A stretch of DNA of 8,151 nt. It comes from Alphaproteobacteria bacterium (GTDB lineage Bacteria > Pseudomonadota > Alphaproteobacteria > Caulobacterales > Caulobacteraceae). Position numbers and translations under genes: made by a program. The stretch is from NCBI GenBank assembly GCA_018895795.1, contig JAHINZ010000258.1:1-8151 (forward strand), read 5' to 3'. Below, one piece after another: positions 1 to 7,000 of this stretch. The number at the start of each line of letters is the position of its first letter. The first letter of the stretch is position 1. The notes below the pieces were generated by a model that was not told where the DNA came from, did no database searches, and worked only from the letters and a program-made list of their open reading frames with translations.

Positions 1-7
1 GACGCCT

Positions 8-325
8 TTAATCTGCGCTGAGGATCTGACCGGTCTCGGCGTCGACGATGAAGTCGATCCGACGGCCGTCGGTGGTGGCCCACCGGACCCTGTAGTTACG
101 ACCTTCCAGCCCGGCGTCCAGCACCCGGCCCGGCGTACGACGGGCGATCTGCTCGATCACCCGCGACAGCGGCACCAGCCGACCCGACTGCACGCCCCCG
201 CGCGCCTGGTCCTGCTGGGCGCGCCAGTCGGCTCCCAGCGAGTCAGGGCGGCGCTGGGCCGAAGCCGCGCCCGGCAGGGCGGCGGCGAGGGCGACGGCGA
301 CGAGAAGGGCGCGGATCGGTTTCAT
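8..325 (-). CDS. Small exported PepSY-like protein
   Basis: A 105-residue protein from an ATG start. Residues 1-23 form a typical Sec signal peptide: Met-Lys-Pro-Ile-Arg, a run of Leu/Ala/Val, then Ala-Ala-Ser-Ala with likely cleavage before Gln24. The mature part is about 82 residues. Residues from about 50 to the end fit a single PepSY unit: an amphipathic helix (SRVIEQIARRTPGRVLDA) followed by two strands, YRVRWATTDGRRIDFIVDA, and the usual TGQIL ending. PepSY units occur as inhibitory propeptides of M4 peptidases and in many small periplasmic proteins whose partner is unknown; no peptidase lies in view. A GGAG lies only three bases before the ATG, a short spacing. A perfect TATAAT lies about 46 bases upstream of the start. 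The next gene is divergent. The family call is fairly safe; the role is unknown. Confidence 0.85.
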   Translation of the reverse strand: MKPIRALLVAVALAAALPGAASAQRRPDSLGADWRAQQDQARGGVQSGRLVPLSRVIEQIARRTPGRVLDAGLEGRNYRVRWATTDGRRIDFIVDAETGQILSAD

Positions 326-370
326 GCTCTCCGGTCTAAGGGGTCACGGCTGAATGGAGACTGAACGGCC

Positions 371-401
371 ATTATATGAACGGGGTGTGGCGTTCTGTCA
401 C
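371..401 (-). promoter_or_regulatory. Candidate sigma-70-type promoter for the PepSY gene
   Basis: Read on the minus strand, GTGACA (396-401) is followed after 19 bases by a perfect TATAAT (371-376). The predicted transcript start near 364 leaves a leader of about 40 bases before the ATG at 325. The -10 is perfect and the -35 matches five of six bases, but the 19-base spacer is longer than ideal and the Caulobacter housekeeping -10 consensus is different. It is the best promoter-like match between the two divergent genes. Confidence 0.4.
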
Positions 402-414
402 GTCCGCAACCGAC

Positions 415-437
415 GGCCGTCTCCCGCCGGCCTTTTT
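415..437 (+). terminator. Orphan terminator-like hairpin
   Basis: GGCCG (415-419) pairs with CGGCC (428-432) across an 8-base loop and is followed directly by TTTTT (433-437), the form of a rho-independent terminator on the plus strand. The stem is only five base pairs. No plus-strand gene lies upstream within the window, so it would end only a short transcript or an antisense read from the PepSY locus. It may be chance in GC-rich DNA. Confidence 0.25.
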
Positions 438-566
438 GGCGTCTCGGCCCCGGCTTCGCCGCCGAACCCCGCCCGCGCGCACCGGGATTTTCAAATCAAC
501 AGGGCTCGATTGGCCCCGCAAAGCCAGTGTTTTCAACGTTTACTCATTTTGGGTACATAGAACTTA

Positions 567-578
567 GGTAGTCCTACC
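567..578. promoter_or_regulatory. Inverted repeat resembling a FixJ/LuxR-type operator
   Basis: GGTAG-TC-CTACC is an inverted repeat with 5-base arms and a 2-base centre, inside the AT-rich part of the divergent gap. Together with the bases just before it (TAGGTAGTCC) it resembles the TAAGTAGTT-type sites bound by FixJ-family response regulators. It lies about 240 bases before the PepSY start and 265 before the TTG at 842. The operator reading is inference from one copy. Confidence 0.25.
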
Positions 579-646
579 CACAACTCAAGCTTTCAGGGAT
601 GGATCGCAAAAGCTGATCATCGGCCTATGTTTCCGAGATCGACCTT

Positions 647-661
647 TTAAGGAAAAATTAT
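647..661 (+). promoter_or_regulatory. Near-consensus CtrA-like site (TTAA-N7-TTAT)
   Basis: TTAA (647-650), seven bases, then TTAT (658-661) matches seven of eight bases of the TTAA-N7-TTAA site of the cell-cycle regulator CtrA, which is conserved in Caulobacterales. It lies 181 bases upstream of the TTG start at 842, far for a direct promoter element unless the leader is long. Such motifs occur by chance in AT-rich stretches, so this is only a candidate. Confidence 0.25.
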
Positions 662-831
662 CAGCGAAAGGCGAGGCTTGACGGGTCAGGATGGCGGATT
701 GAAAAGCATCTGACGACGTCTCGAAGGCCGGACCCGCGATGGGGCTTGAACGGCGTAAAATCACCAAGCGGCGCGCGCGCGCCGAAATTTCAGGTCGCCA
801 GGTCGCGCCGAAGGGGCGGCCCAAGGATCGC

Positions 832-835
832 GGAG
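832..835 (+). promoter_or_regulatory. Shine-Dalgarno site fixing a TTG start at 842
   Basis: GGAG is followed by six bases and then TTG. The third-position G/C bias of the reading frame begins at this point, while the open frame upstream of it (from 746) uses many A- and T-ending codons. This supports translation starting at 842. Confidence 0.6.
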
Positions 836-841
836 ATCAAA

Positions 842-1198
842 TTGGAACTGTCGACGTCCGAAGCCGCTGAAAACACCCTCGAGCCCCTGCCCGATTTCTC
901 GTCGGCCGACATCGTCAAGCTCTATGCGGCCACCTTCCTGCCGCTGTGCGAGATGCTGGCCGACTCGGGCGTCGCGAGCCACGCCCGGATCGCGCGAACC
1001 ATTTCCGGCCACGTCCCGCCTGCCGACAACGGCGCCTGGGCGCAGTTGGCCCGCGCGCTGGTCGGGGTTCTGGAACGCGCGCCGCCCAGAGGCGAAACCG
1101 CCAGCCTGTCCCAGGCCGAAGCCGAAGCCGAGGCCCGCTTGGCGCTCGCCCCGCGCCCCGCCACGCGCCTGAGCCTGGTGCCCGGCGGACGGTCCTGA
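842..1198 (+). CDS. Hypothetical 118-residue acidic/Ala-rich protein
   Basis: I do not recognise this family. The frame has the strong third-position G/C preference of a real gene. From the TTG at 842 it gives 118 residues: a Glu/Ser/Thr-rich start, a predicted helical core (about 17-80, including DIVKLYAATFLPLCEML, a Ser-His-Ala-Arg-Ile-Ala-Arg helix, and a Trp-containing LARALVGVLERAP helix), then a low-complexity tail with Ala-Glu repeats (AEAEAEAR) and a basic end. It has no signal peptide, membrane segment or metal-binding Cys cluster, so it is probably cytoplasmic. The helical core could be a small protein-interaction domain; that is inference. It stands alone, convergent with the hydrolase gene and divergent from the PepSY gene. 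The frame is open back to a TTG at 746, but codon use and the Shine-Dalgarno site favour 842. Confidence 0.7.
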   Translation: MELSTSEAAENTLEPLPDFSSADIVKLYAATFLPLCEMLADSGVASHARIARTISGHVPPADNGAWAQLARALVGVLERAPPRGETASLSQAEAEAEARLALAPRPATRLSLVPGGRS

Positions 1199-1345
1199 AG
1201 GCCGGAGGCGGCCCGAGACTTCGGGTGACCCCTGCAGGCTTCCGCGCCACGCGGCTTGCGTGAAGCCAAAGGAGCCGCAACCCTCTCAGCCGGTCGGAAG
1301 CTCCGCCGTCGGGACGTGAGGCCCAAGGTCCGGCCTCGGCGCGGG

Positions 1346-1370
1346 CGCGGGCTTCCCTTCAAAGCCCGCG
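1346..1370 (+). terminator. Strong hairpin, possible terminator of the 842-1198 gene
   Basis: CGCGGGCTT (1346-1354) pairs perfectly with AAGCCCGCG (1362-1370) around a 7-base loop. The following ATAGTTATAATTCC is A/T-rich but not a true T-run. It lies about 150 bases past the stop of the plus-strand gene. On the minus strand nothing T-rich follows, so plus is the likelier sense. Confidence 0.35.
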
Positions 1371-1382
1371 ATAGTTATAATT

Positions 1383-1405
1383 CCTTCTCCCGCAAGGGGG
1401 GAAGG
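1383..1405 (-). repeat. Degenerate copy of dispersed hairpin repeat
   Basis: CCTTCTCCC (1383-1391), loop GCAAG, then GGGGGAAGG (1397-1405) form a 9-bp stem with one G-T pair. The same stem, with the loop reading CTTGC, occurs at 7906-7928, so this copy is in the opposite orientation and keeps only the first hairpin of the longer unit. Elements built on this core are scattered between genes in many high-GC alphaproteobacteria. Confidence 0.6.
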
Positions 1406-1480
1406 ATGTAAGGCCGTTCCCACCCATCGCTCCGATCGGCAATGACCGGTGTCGGGTCAGACCCCTCGGGCCCGGCCAAT

Positions 1481-1505
1481 GGCGACCTTCGGCGCAGAGG
1501 TCGCC
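1481..1505 (-). terminator. Hairpin just past the hydrolase gene
   Basis: GGCGACCT (1481-1488) pairs perfectly with AGGTCGCC (1498-1505) around a 9-base loop, 15 bases beyond the minus-strand stop at 1521. No U-run follows in either direction, so it would be an imperfect intrinsic terminator or an RNA 3'-end stabiliser. Confidence 0.35.
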
Positions 1506-1520
1506 GGCCGTTTGCGATCC

Positions 1521-2642
1521 CTACGGCACGGTGGGCACACCCAATATAGAGGGACGGTCACTACATCGAGCCGCGCCACGCACGACCGTGGGGCGCACAT
1601 GGACGACGAGTTCGTGCAGAAACGCGTCCGGCGCGGTGAGCACCGCGTTGTGGGCGCCGTCCTTGAGCACCACGAACTTCTTCTCCGGCGCGTGAACGCC
1701 GTCGAAGAAGGTCTTGGCCAAGTCTGTCGGCGTGTTCTGATCCTCAGCGCCATTGATAATGAAAATCGGCGCGCCATAGGCCGCGCCCAGCTGGCGTGCG
1801 TCGTAGGAATCGTTGGCGTGGAATGTCGCGACCTGCGAGGCCTGAAACCCCCGTTGCCACTGATAGATGTCCCACAGCGACCAGCCGGGCGCAAACAGGA
1901 CCACCGGCGTCATGGTCTTGGAGAAGTTGCGCTCGGGGGCGATGTCGTAAGTCGCCAGCAAGGCTCGCACGGTCAGAAGGTCGCTCGCCGATCGATAAGG
2001 CGGCGGTCCGATGGCTTTGATCTTGGCGAGACCGGCTGGATTATGCGCCGCCTGCAGCTTCGCCACCGTGCGCGCATAGAGGATCGCCTCACCCTCGGGA
2101 ATGGACACGATTTGCCCCGTGCCGACGTAGGCTGAAAACAGCTCCGGCCGCTCGCGCACCATCCGAAGGCCCACCATGGATCCCCAGGAATGCCCAAGCG
2201 CGATGATCTTGCGCTGCCGCAGATGCCCCCGCAGAAATTGCGTCAGCTCGATCCCGTCCTGGGCCACTCGGGCCAGTGAAAGGTCTCCGACCCTTCCACT
2301 ACGGGCGAAGGTCTTGCCGGCGCCCCGTTGGTCCCACATCACGACGGTGAACTGCTTCTCCCAGGCGCTAAGCCGCGCGGACATCGGGGTCTCCGACGAC
2401 CCTGGGCCACCGTGAATGAACAACAGGATCGGGTTGCACCGGTCGTCACCGCGAATCTGAATCCACTGATCGACCCCGCCCAGGTGGACATAGAACGCCT
2501 CTTGCACCCCGTTCGGGGTCCGGATGGCGAGAGCATCCTCGCTTTGGTGCTGGCGCCATGCGCGATAGCCGAGCGCGCTCACCGTCGCGACCGAAAGCAC
2601 AAGAAGCGTCACCAAGAGGCCGAACCACAACCTTCTGATCAC
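1521..2642 (-). CDS. Membrane-anchored alpha/beta hydrolase, proline-iminopeptidase-like
   Basis: A 373-residue alpha/beta-hydrolase of the proline-iminopeptidase (S33-like) group. Residues about 5-26 are one hydrophobic segment after Ile-Arg-Arg, a signal anchor or uncleaved signal that would place the enzyme in the periplasm. HGGPG at 77-81 is the oxyanion-hole motif of this group. The nucleophile is Ser152 in GHSWGS, the acid is probably Asp301 in GAEDQNTP, and the base is His331 in DGAHNA; all three are present and in order. A helical cap lies between about 175 and 270. Family proteins cleave N-terminal proline or other amides and esters; the substrate here cannot be told. I chose GTG 2642 because GGGGAG ends nine bases before it; the TTG at 2648 is in frame but only three bases from that site. 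It is monocistronic, or follows a doubtful small ORF. A hairpin lies 15 bases past the stop. Confidence 0.88.
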   Translation of the reverse strand: MIRRLWFGLLVTLLVLSVATVSALGYRAWRQHQSEDALAIRTPNGVQEAFYVHLGGVDQWIQIRGDDRCNPILLFIHGGPGSSETPMSARLSAWEKQFTVVMWDQRGAGKTFARSGRVGDLSLARVAQDGIELTQFLRGHLRQRKIIALGHSWGSMVGLRMVRERPELFSAYVGTGQIVSIPEGEAILYARTVAKLQAAHNPAGLAKIKAIGPPPYRSASDLLTVRALLATYDIAPERNFSKTMTPVVLFAPGWSLWDIYQWQRGFQASQVATFHANDSYDARQLGAAYGAPIFIINGAEDQNTPTDLAKTFFDGVHAPEKKFVVLKDGAHNAVLTAPDAFLHELVVHVRPTVVRGAARCSDRPSILGVPTVP

Positions 2643-3036
2643 AACCAATAGCTCCCCTCAGGCGGTCGGGAATTTCGGTAGGCGCCGTCGTTGCCCGGTT
2701 TCGTTCAGGCGCTCTTGTGACGCAAGAGAGAGGACGACACTGCGGAGCTGGCGGACCTCTGAGTCAAGGCTTGCGACCCGCCGGCACTGGGGGCACCGGG
2801 GTCTTCGGATATCCGCAAGCCGGGAGGTCGGCGGCTTCATCAACAGAACCCAGGCTGTCCGCTGTTCGGATCGCGGCCTACGGTCGCTTTCCATCCCTCC
2901 CGGGCATTGCCACCGTCCGCGATCGGGCAAGCCATCGCGGGGCGACCGCCGGCGCGAGGCGTCAGCCGGTTGGGCGGCCTGGGCCAGGGACGTCGTGCTG
3001 TCGGGCGCGGCGGAAGACCCTCGCAGCCGCCCCGCC
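2643..3036. other. Gap between J-protein and hydrolase genes
   Basis: This 394-base stretch holds the hydrolase Shine-Dalgarno site (2652-2657), a possible small minus-strand ORF with a CxxC motif (2658-2840), and a GC hairpin at the J-protein stop (3003-3037). The part 2841-3002 shows nothing I can name. Plus-strand frames through it lack Shine-Dalgarno sites and coding-type codon bias. Confidence 0.5.
2658..2840 (-). CDS. Doubtful small CxxC ORF before the hydrolase
   Basis: From an ATG at 2840 this frame gives 60 residues and stops immediately before the hydrolase Shine-Dalgarno site. It contains CPQC at residues 16-19, after a basic IRRPR stretch, then a predicted helix (LDSEVRQLRSVVLSL) and a basic end. 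One CxxC alone cannot bind zinc without partners. No Shine-Dalgarno site precedes the ATG, and codon bias is weak, so it may be noncoding, a leader, or a decayed zinc-ribbon gene. The frame is open back to an ATG at 2894 and a TTG at 2930. I call no function. Confidence 0.25.
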   Translation of the reverse strand: MKPPTSRLADIRRPRCPQCRRVASLDSEVRQLRSVVLSLASQERLNETGQRRRLPKFPTA

Positions 3037-3037
3037 C
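3003..3037 (-). terminator. GC hairpin at the J-protein stop codon
   Basis: GGGCGCGGCGG (3003-3013) pairs with CCGCCCCGCCC (3027-3037) with one C-C mismatch and a 13-base loop. Its arm reaches the last base of the J-protein stop codon. No U-run follows on the minus strand, so it may slow polymerase or protect the 3' end rather than terminate alone. Confidence 0.35.
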
Positions 3038-3984
3038 TATTTCCGCTTGGGCGTGTAGGGCTTCTGATCGCGCCAGGCCTGGGCGAACTTTTCCAGGTCG
3101 GGGTCGATGGTCTCGGGCAGGGTCACCACCAGCCGGGCCAGCAGGTCGCCGCGCTTGCCCTTGGCGTCGACCAGGCCTCGGCCCTTCAAGCGCAGCGTCG
3201 CGCCGCTGTTGGAGCCCTTGGGCACGGCCAGCATGACATTGCCGTCCGGCGTGCAGGCCTCGACCTTGCCGCCCAGCACCGCGTCGGGGATCGACACCGG
3301 CAGGTCCATGACCAGGGTTTCGCCCTCGCGGCGATAGGTCGGGTGCGGCTTGAACGCCAGCTCGATCAAGGCGTCGCCGGGCCCGCCGCGGCCGGGGCTG
3401 CCCTGGCCCTTCAGGCGCAGGGTCTGGCCTTCCTGGGCGCCGGCCGGGATGGTGACGTCGATGGTGCGGCCGTCCGAGAAGGCCACGCGCTTCTTGCCGC
3501 CGCGAATGGCCTCTTCCAGATCGATGTCCAGCCGGGCGCGCACATCGCCGCCGCGCGGCGTGAAGCCGCCGCCCTGACCGCCGCCGAAGCCGCCGCCGCC
3601 CCGGGCGTTGCGGCCCAGGATGTCGCCGAACAGGTCGCCCAGATCGATCTCGGGACCGTCGGCCCCGCCGCGCGAAAAGCCGCCGCCGCCGCTGCGGCTG
3701 AAGCCGCCGCCGGCCCCGAACGGACCGCCGCCGCCGCCGGTGAAGCCGCGCGCGACCTCGCGGCCGTCGGCGTCGATCTCGCCGGCGTCGAACTTCTTCT
3801 TCTTGGCCGCGTCGCCCAGGATGTCGAAGGCGGCGCTGACCTGCTTGAAGCGATCCTCGGCGGCCTTGTTGTCGGGATTGGTGTCGGGGTGAAACTGCTT
3901 GGCCAGTTTGCGGAACGCCTTGCGGATCTCGTCCGTCGTCGCGGTCCGGGAAACGCCAAGTTCCAGATAGGGGTCGCGCGCCAA
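3037..3984 (-). CDS. Class B J-domain co-chaperone (CbpA/DnaJ-like)
   Basis: A 315-residue J protein that should stimulate Hsp70 (DnaK) ATP hydrolysis and deliver unfolded clients in the cytoplasm. The J domain covers about residues 4-66, with DPYLELGV at the start, a basic helix II (RKAFRKLAKQF) and the essential HPD at 32-34. A Gly/Phe-rich linker runs from about 76 to 146 and contains DLFGDILG (115-124 region). The C-terminal domains (about 147-290) have the DnaJ_C pattern: DIDLEEAIRGG, PAGAQEGQTLRLKGQG, GDALIEL, and a second repeat with VPKGSNSGATLRLKGRG and GDLLARL. The four CxxCxGxG zinc-finger repeats of classical DnaJ are absent, so it is class B like CbpA. Start: no ATG precedes the domain; TTG at 3984 has GAGGA six bases before it. 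It follows the baseplate gene by 94 bases on the same strand but is probably a host gene. Confidence 0.93.
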   Translation of the reverse strand: MARDPYLELGVSRTATTDEIRKAFRKLAKQFHPDTNPDNKAAEDRFKQVSAAFDILGDAAKKKKFDAGEIDADGREVARGFTGGGGGPFGAGGGFSRSGGGGFSRGGADGPEIDLGDLFGDILGRNARGGGGFGGGQGGGFTPRGGDVRARLDIDLEEAIRGGKKRVAFSDGRTIDVTIPAGAQEGQTLRLKGQGSPGRGGPGDALIELAFKPHPTYRREGETLVMDLPVSIPDAVLGGKVEACTPDGNVMLAVPKGSNSGATLRLKGRGLVDAKGKRGDLLARLVVTLPETIDPDLEKFAQAWRDQKPYTPKRK

Positions 3985-3990
3985 GGAAGG

Positions 3991-3995
3991 TCCTC
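3991..3995 (-). promoter_or_regulatory. Shine-Dalgarno site fixing the J-protein TTG start
   Basis: On the minus strand GAGGA is followed by six bases and then the TTG at 3984, directly before Ala-Arg-Asp-Pro-Tyr, the usual beginning of J domains. A longer start at TTG 4059 would add 25 residues unlike any J-protein N-terminus. Confidence 0.65.
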
Positions 3996-4078
3996 GAGAC
4001 TCAAAAGGAGAGAGAGCGGAAAGCCCGCCTTCACTTAGGCCATTCGCGGCCGCGCACAAGTCTAATGTTGCATTATTA

Positions 4079-7000
4079 TCACAGAAGCTGGACCGCGGAC
4101 GCGCCCCAGCCGATCGCCGCCGAGCCTTGCGCCACCTCGACGGTCAGACTGCCGGCGGTCCCCGCCGCCAGGTCGGCGGCGCGCATCGCGGCGGTGTGGA
4201 CGAAGCCGGGCCCGGACAGCATCACCTCACGCACCACCACCGCGCCATTGAGAACGCGCAACCGCCAGCTTTCGTTCGCCTCGCTCAGCGCGACCTCGCC
4301 GTCCCAGACATCGCCGCCCAGCCGGTCGCGGCGGATCCAGCCGAGCTGGCGATCGCCGCCGACGAGGCGGACCCGCAGATGGGCCGGGGCCAGGGGCGTC
4401 AGGGCCCGGCCGCGCCAGGTCAGGGCGGCCTCGCTGACCGCCGGACCGGCGGGCGGCCCCCCGGCCGGGGCGGCGCGAACGATCAGCGGCGCGCCGCGCT
4501 CGAAGGCGGCCACGTCAAACCGGACCACCGCCTCGTCCAGCAGCACCACCGGCGCGCCGGCCGGGATCACCGCCTCGCAGGCCGCGCCGTCGCCCTGGCC
4601 GCGCAGCAGGCCCGACAGGGTCCAGGCGTCCGGCCCGACCATCGCGGCGGTCGTGAAGCCGATCACCTCCCAGTCGCCGGCGGCGGTGAGCACGGCCAAG
4701 GCGTTGTCGCCGGCCAGCACGGCGGCCAGCGACCGGCTGGACGGCGCGGTCCCCTCCAGCCGCACGGTCAGCCGCCCGGCCCGGTCCAGGCGATGCGGCG
4801 AGGCCGGCGGCAGGTCGCTCACCGTCTCGCCGACCGTGGCGGGCGCGGCGACCCTGGCCCGGACCTTCACGGTGTCGAGATCGCCGCCCGCATGGACGTC
4901 GAACGGCCGCCAGGGTTCGGCGGCGAGCGCCACCCAGGGCCGGGCGTCGTCGCTGGCGGCGGGCAGGTCCAGCAGCCGCAGCACCGGCGGCCCCACCGGT
5001 TCACGCGCCGGGGCCGGGCTCCAGTCCAGCCGGCCGTCCGCCGGGCTGTCGTCGGGCGGCGGGGCCAGGACGGCGCGCGGCCGCTCGTCCAGATCCACCC
5101 GCAGCACCCGCCAGGTCTCGCCCCGGAAGCCGACCCGGTCGCCGGCCTCCAGCCGCAGGGCCGCCAGCGGCGACAGATGGACGGTCGTCTCGCGCCGCGC
5201 CGCCGCCGCCCCGGCCAGCATCCGCCGCGCCACCGCCTCGGCCTCGGCGGCGGCCAGCACGATCGGCGCATCGGCGTCGGCGCTCCCTTCCCCGGCCTCG
5301 CGCCGGACGATCAGGGCCCCGGTCTGATAGTCGCGGGCGGCGTCGATGAAGCGCAGGCGCAGGGCCTGGGCGGGGTCGACCAGGATGCGGCTGGCCGAGA
5401 CGGCGGCGGGACGATCGTCGGGCCAGGCCAGGTCGGCTTCGTCCAGGGCGGCCGTCGCCAGGCCGGTCTGGGCCGCCAGCCGCACCTGGCCGCCGCGCTC
5501 GACGGCGTCCAGACCGAAGGCGGCGGTCAGGGGCGCCAGGGCGTCGCGCAGCCGCATCGGCCGGTCGACCACATAGCCGACCACCGCCCCGCCGGCCTCG
5601 CCTGGATCCAGCACCACCCCGGCCCGCGCCGCCAGGGCCTGGACCAGCTGGACCAGGGGCGCGATCCCCGTTCGGCCGTTCAGCCAGTGGCCCAGCGTCC
5701 AGTTGGGTCCGTCGCGCCAGACGCTGGTGCGGGCCGGAAAGTCCGGGAACGGCCGCGCGTCCCAGCACCAGGCGCTGGCCGCCGCGATCATCGGCCCGCC
5801 ATAGACCGGCGAGGTTGGATTGGCGGCCGGGTCGGCGATCCAGTCCAGCACCGCCTCCAGAGCAAGCCTCTGGCCATAGTCGTCGCGCGCGCCGCTGGAA
5901 AAGGGCGGCAGATGGCTCTCGGCGCTCTTCGGATCGATGAACAGGTTGGGGGCGTTGGGCCCCTTGTCGACGGCGGGACAGCCGAACTCGGTCAGGCGGA
6001 TCGGCTTGGCGCGCGGGACCCAGGCGGTCGGCGTCGGCGAGCGCACGCCGGCGGGCCGGTCATGATGGGCGTTCGACCACCAGCTCTTGAGGTCCTTGGG
6101 CCGGAACATCCAGGCCTCGCCGTGGGCGCCGTCTGCGATCGGGGTGCGGATCTGGGCGTCGCGGGCGGCCGGGCTGGCATAGAACCAGTCAAAGCCCTCG
6201 CCGCCGGTCAGGCCGGCCCGCAGATAGGCCCGGTCGTGGGGCCCCGAAAAGCCCGCCGCCGCGTCCAGATGGCCCTCACCCTCGCGCCAGTCGGTGAGCG
6301 GCGGATAGAAGTCGACCCCGACGAAATCGATCGCCGCATCGGCCCACAGCGGATCGAGATGAAACACCGCATGGCCCGAGCCGTCGGCCGGCTGGTGGCC
6401 GAAATATTCGCTCCAGTCGGCGGCGTAGCCGAGCGGGGTCGCCGCCCCGACCATCGACCGCACATCGGTGGCCAGGGCCCGCAGCGCCGTCACGGCCGGA
6501 TAGGTCCCGCCCGCCCCGCGCACCGTGGTCAGGCCGCGCAGCTCCGAGCCGATCAGGAAGCCGTCGACGCCGCCGGCCAGCTGGGCCAGGCGCGCATAGT
6601 GCAGCACCATCCGTCGAAAGCCCCAGCCGCTCCCCGAAAAGCTCGGCAAGCCGTCGGCCTGGCCCACCTGACCCGGCGTGGCGTCGCCGAAAAAGGCCGC
6701 CACCTGCGACGCCGCGCCGGTCCCGCCGTCGGGCGATCCGGGGCGTCCCGCCGCCGGGTGACAGGTGATCCGCCCGCGCCACGGATAGGCCCCCTGCTGG
6801 CTCGCGCCATAGGGATCGGCCAGGCCCGCGCCCGGCGGAACGTCCATCAGCACGAACGGATAGAGACTGACCTTCAGCCCGCGCCGCTTCAGCTCGGCGA
6901 TGGCCTGCAGCACGCAGGCGTCCGACGGCGTGCCGCCATAGGCCGGACCGCCGTCCTGCAGCGAGATCCGGTGCGCATCCTCGCGCCCCACCCCGCCGGC

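Larger units (their letters stand above)
326..841. other. Divergent intergenic region, partly AT-rich
   Basis: This 516-base gap separates the minus-strand PepSY gene from the plus-strand gene at 842. Short ORFs in it start at poor codons and lack Shine-Dalgarno sites or coding-type third-position bias, so I call no gene. It holds a promoter-like site for the PepSY gene (371-401), a GC hairpin plus five T (415-437), an inverted repeat (567-578) and a TTAA-N7-TTAT motif (647-661). Bases about 485-720 are markedly richer in A/T than the rest of the window, as expected for a control region. A TTGACG at 678-683 could be a -35 box, but no convincing -10 follows it. Confidence 0.6.
1199..1520. other. 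Convergent intergenic region with hairpins
   Basis: This 322-base gap lies between two genes that point at each other. It contains a 9-bp hairpin (1346-1370), a degenerate copy of the dispersed repeat (1383-1405) and an 8-bp hairpin (1481-1505) next to the hydrolase stop. The part 1230-1330 is rich in short inverted repeats, for example GGCTTC at 1239-1244 with GAAGCC at 1262-1267, but I could not fold it into a known RNA family. I see no supported ORF. Confidence 0.55.

Noticed and set aside
739..870. A 43-residue basic ORF from ATG 739 overlapping the start of the 842 gene
   Set aside because: It has no good Shine-Dalgarno site and its codons lack the G/C-ending bias, so a leader peptide is not supported.
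1262..1291. Resemblance to a glycine riboswitch core (AAAGGAGCCGCAA then CTCTCAG)
   Set aside because: There is no upstream GAGAG partner for the closing stem, no second aptamer, and no glycine-related gene follows.
1449..2135. A 228-codon plus-strand frame opposite the hydrolase gene
   Set aside because: It is antisense to a hydrolase with a complete catalytic triad and has no Shine-Dalgarno site or recognisable domain.
3541..3760. Runs of CCGCCGCC that look like a tandem repeat
   Set aside because: They are Gly codons of the Gly/Phe linker read on the opposite strand, typical of J proteins.
2995..4038. A 347-codon plus-strand frame opposite the J-protein gene
   Set aside because: It mirrors the Gly-rich J-protein linker as Ala-rich runs and shows no motif; the minus-strand J domain, HPD and DnaJ_C repeats are clear.
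4043..4070. A possible heat-shock-type promoter before the J-protein gene (CTTGTG, then GCCTAAGT on the minus strand)
   Set aside because: Both boxes match the sigma-32 consensus poorly; it cannot be told from chance.
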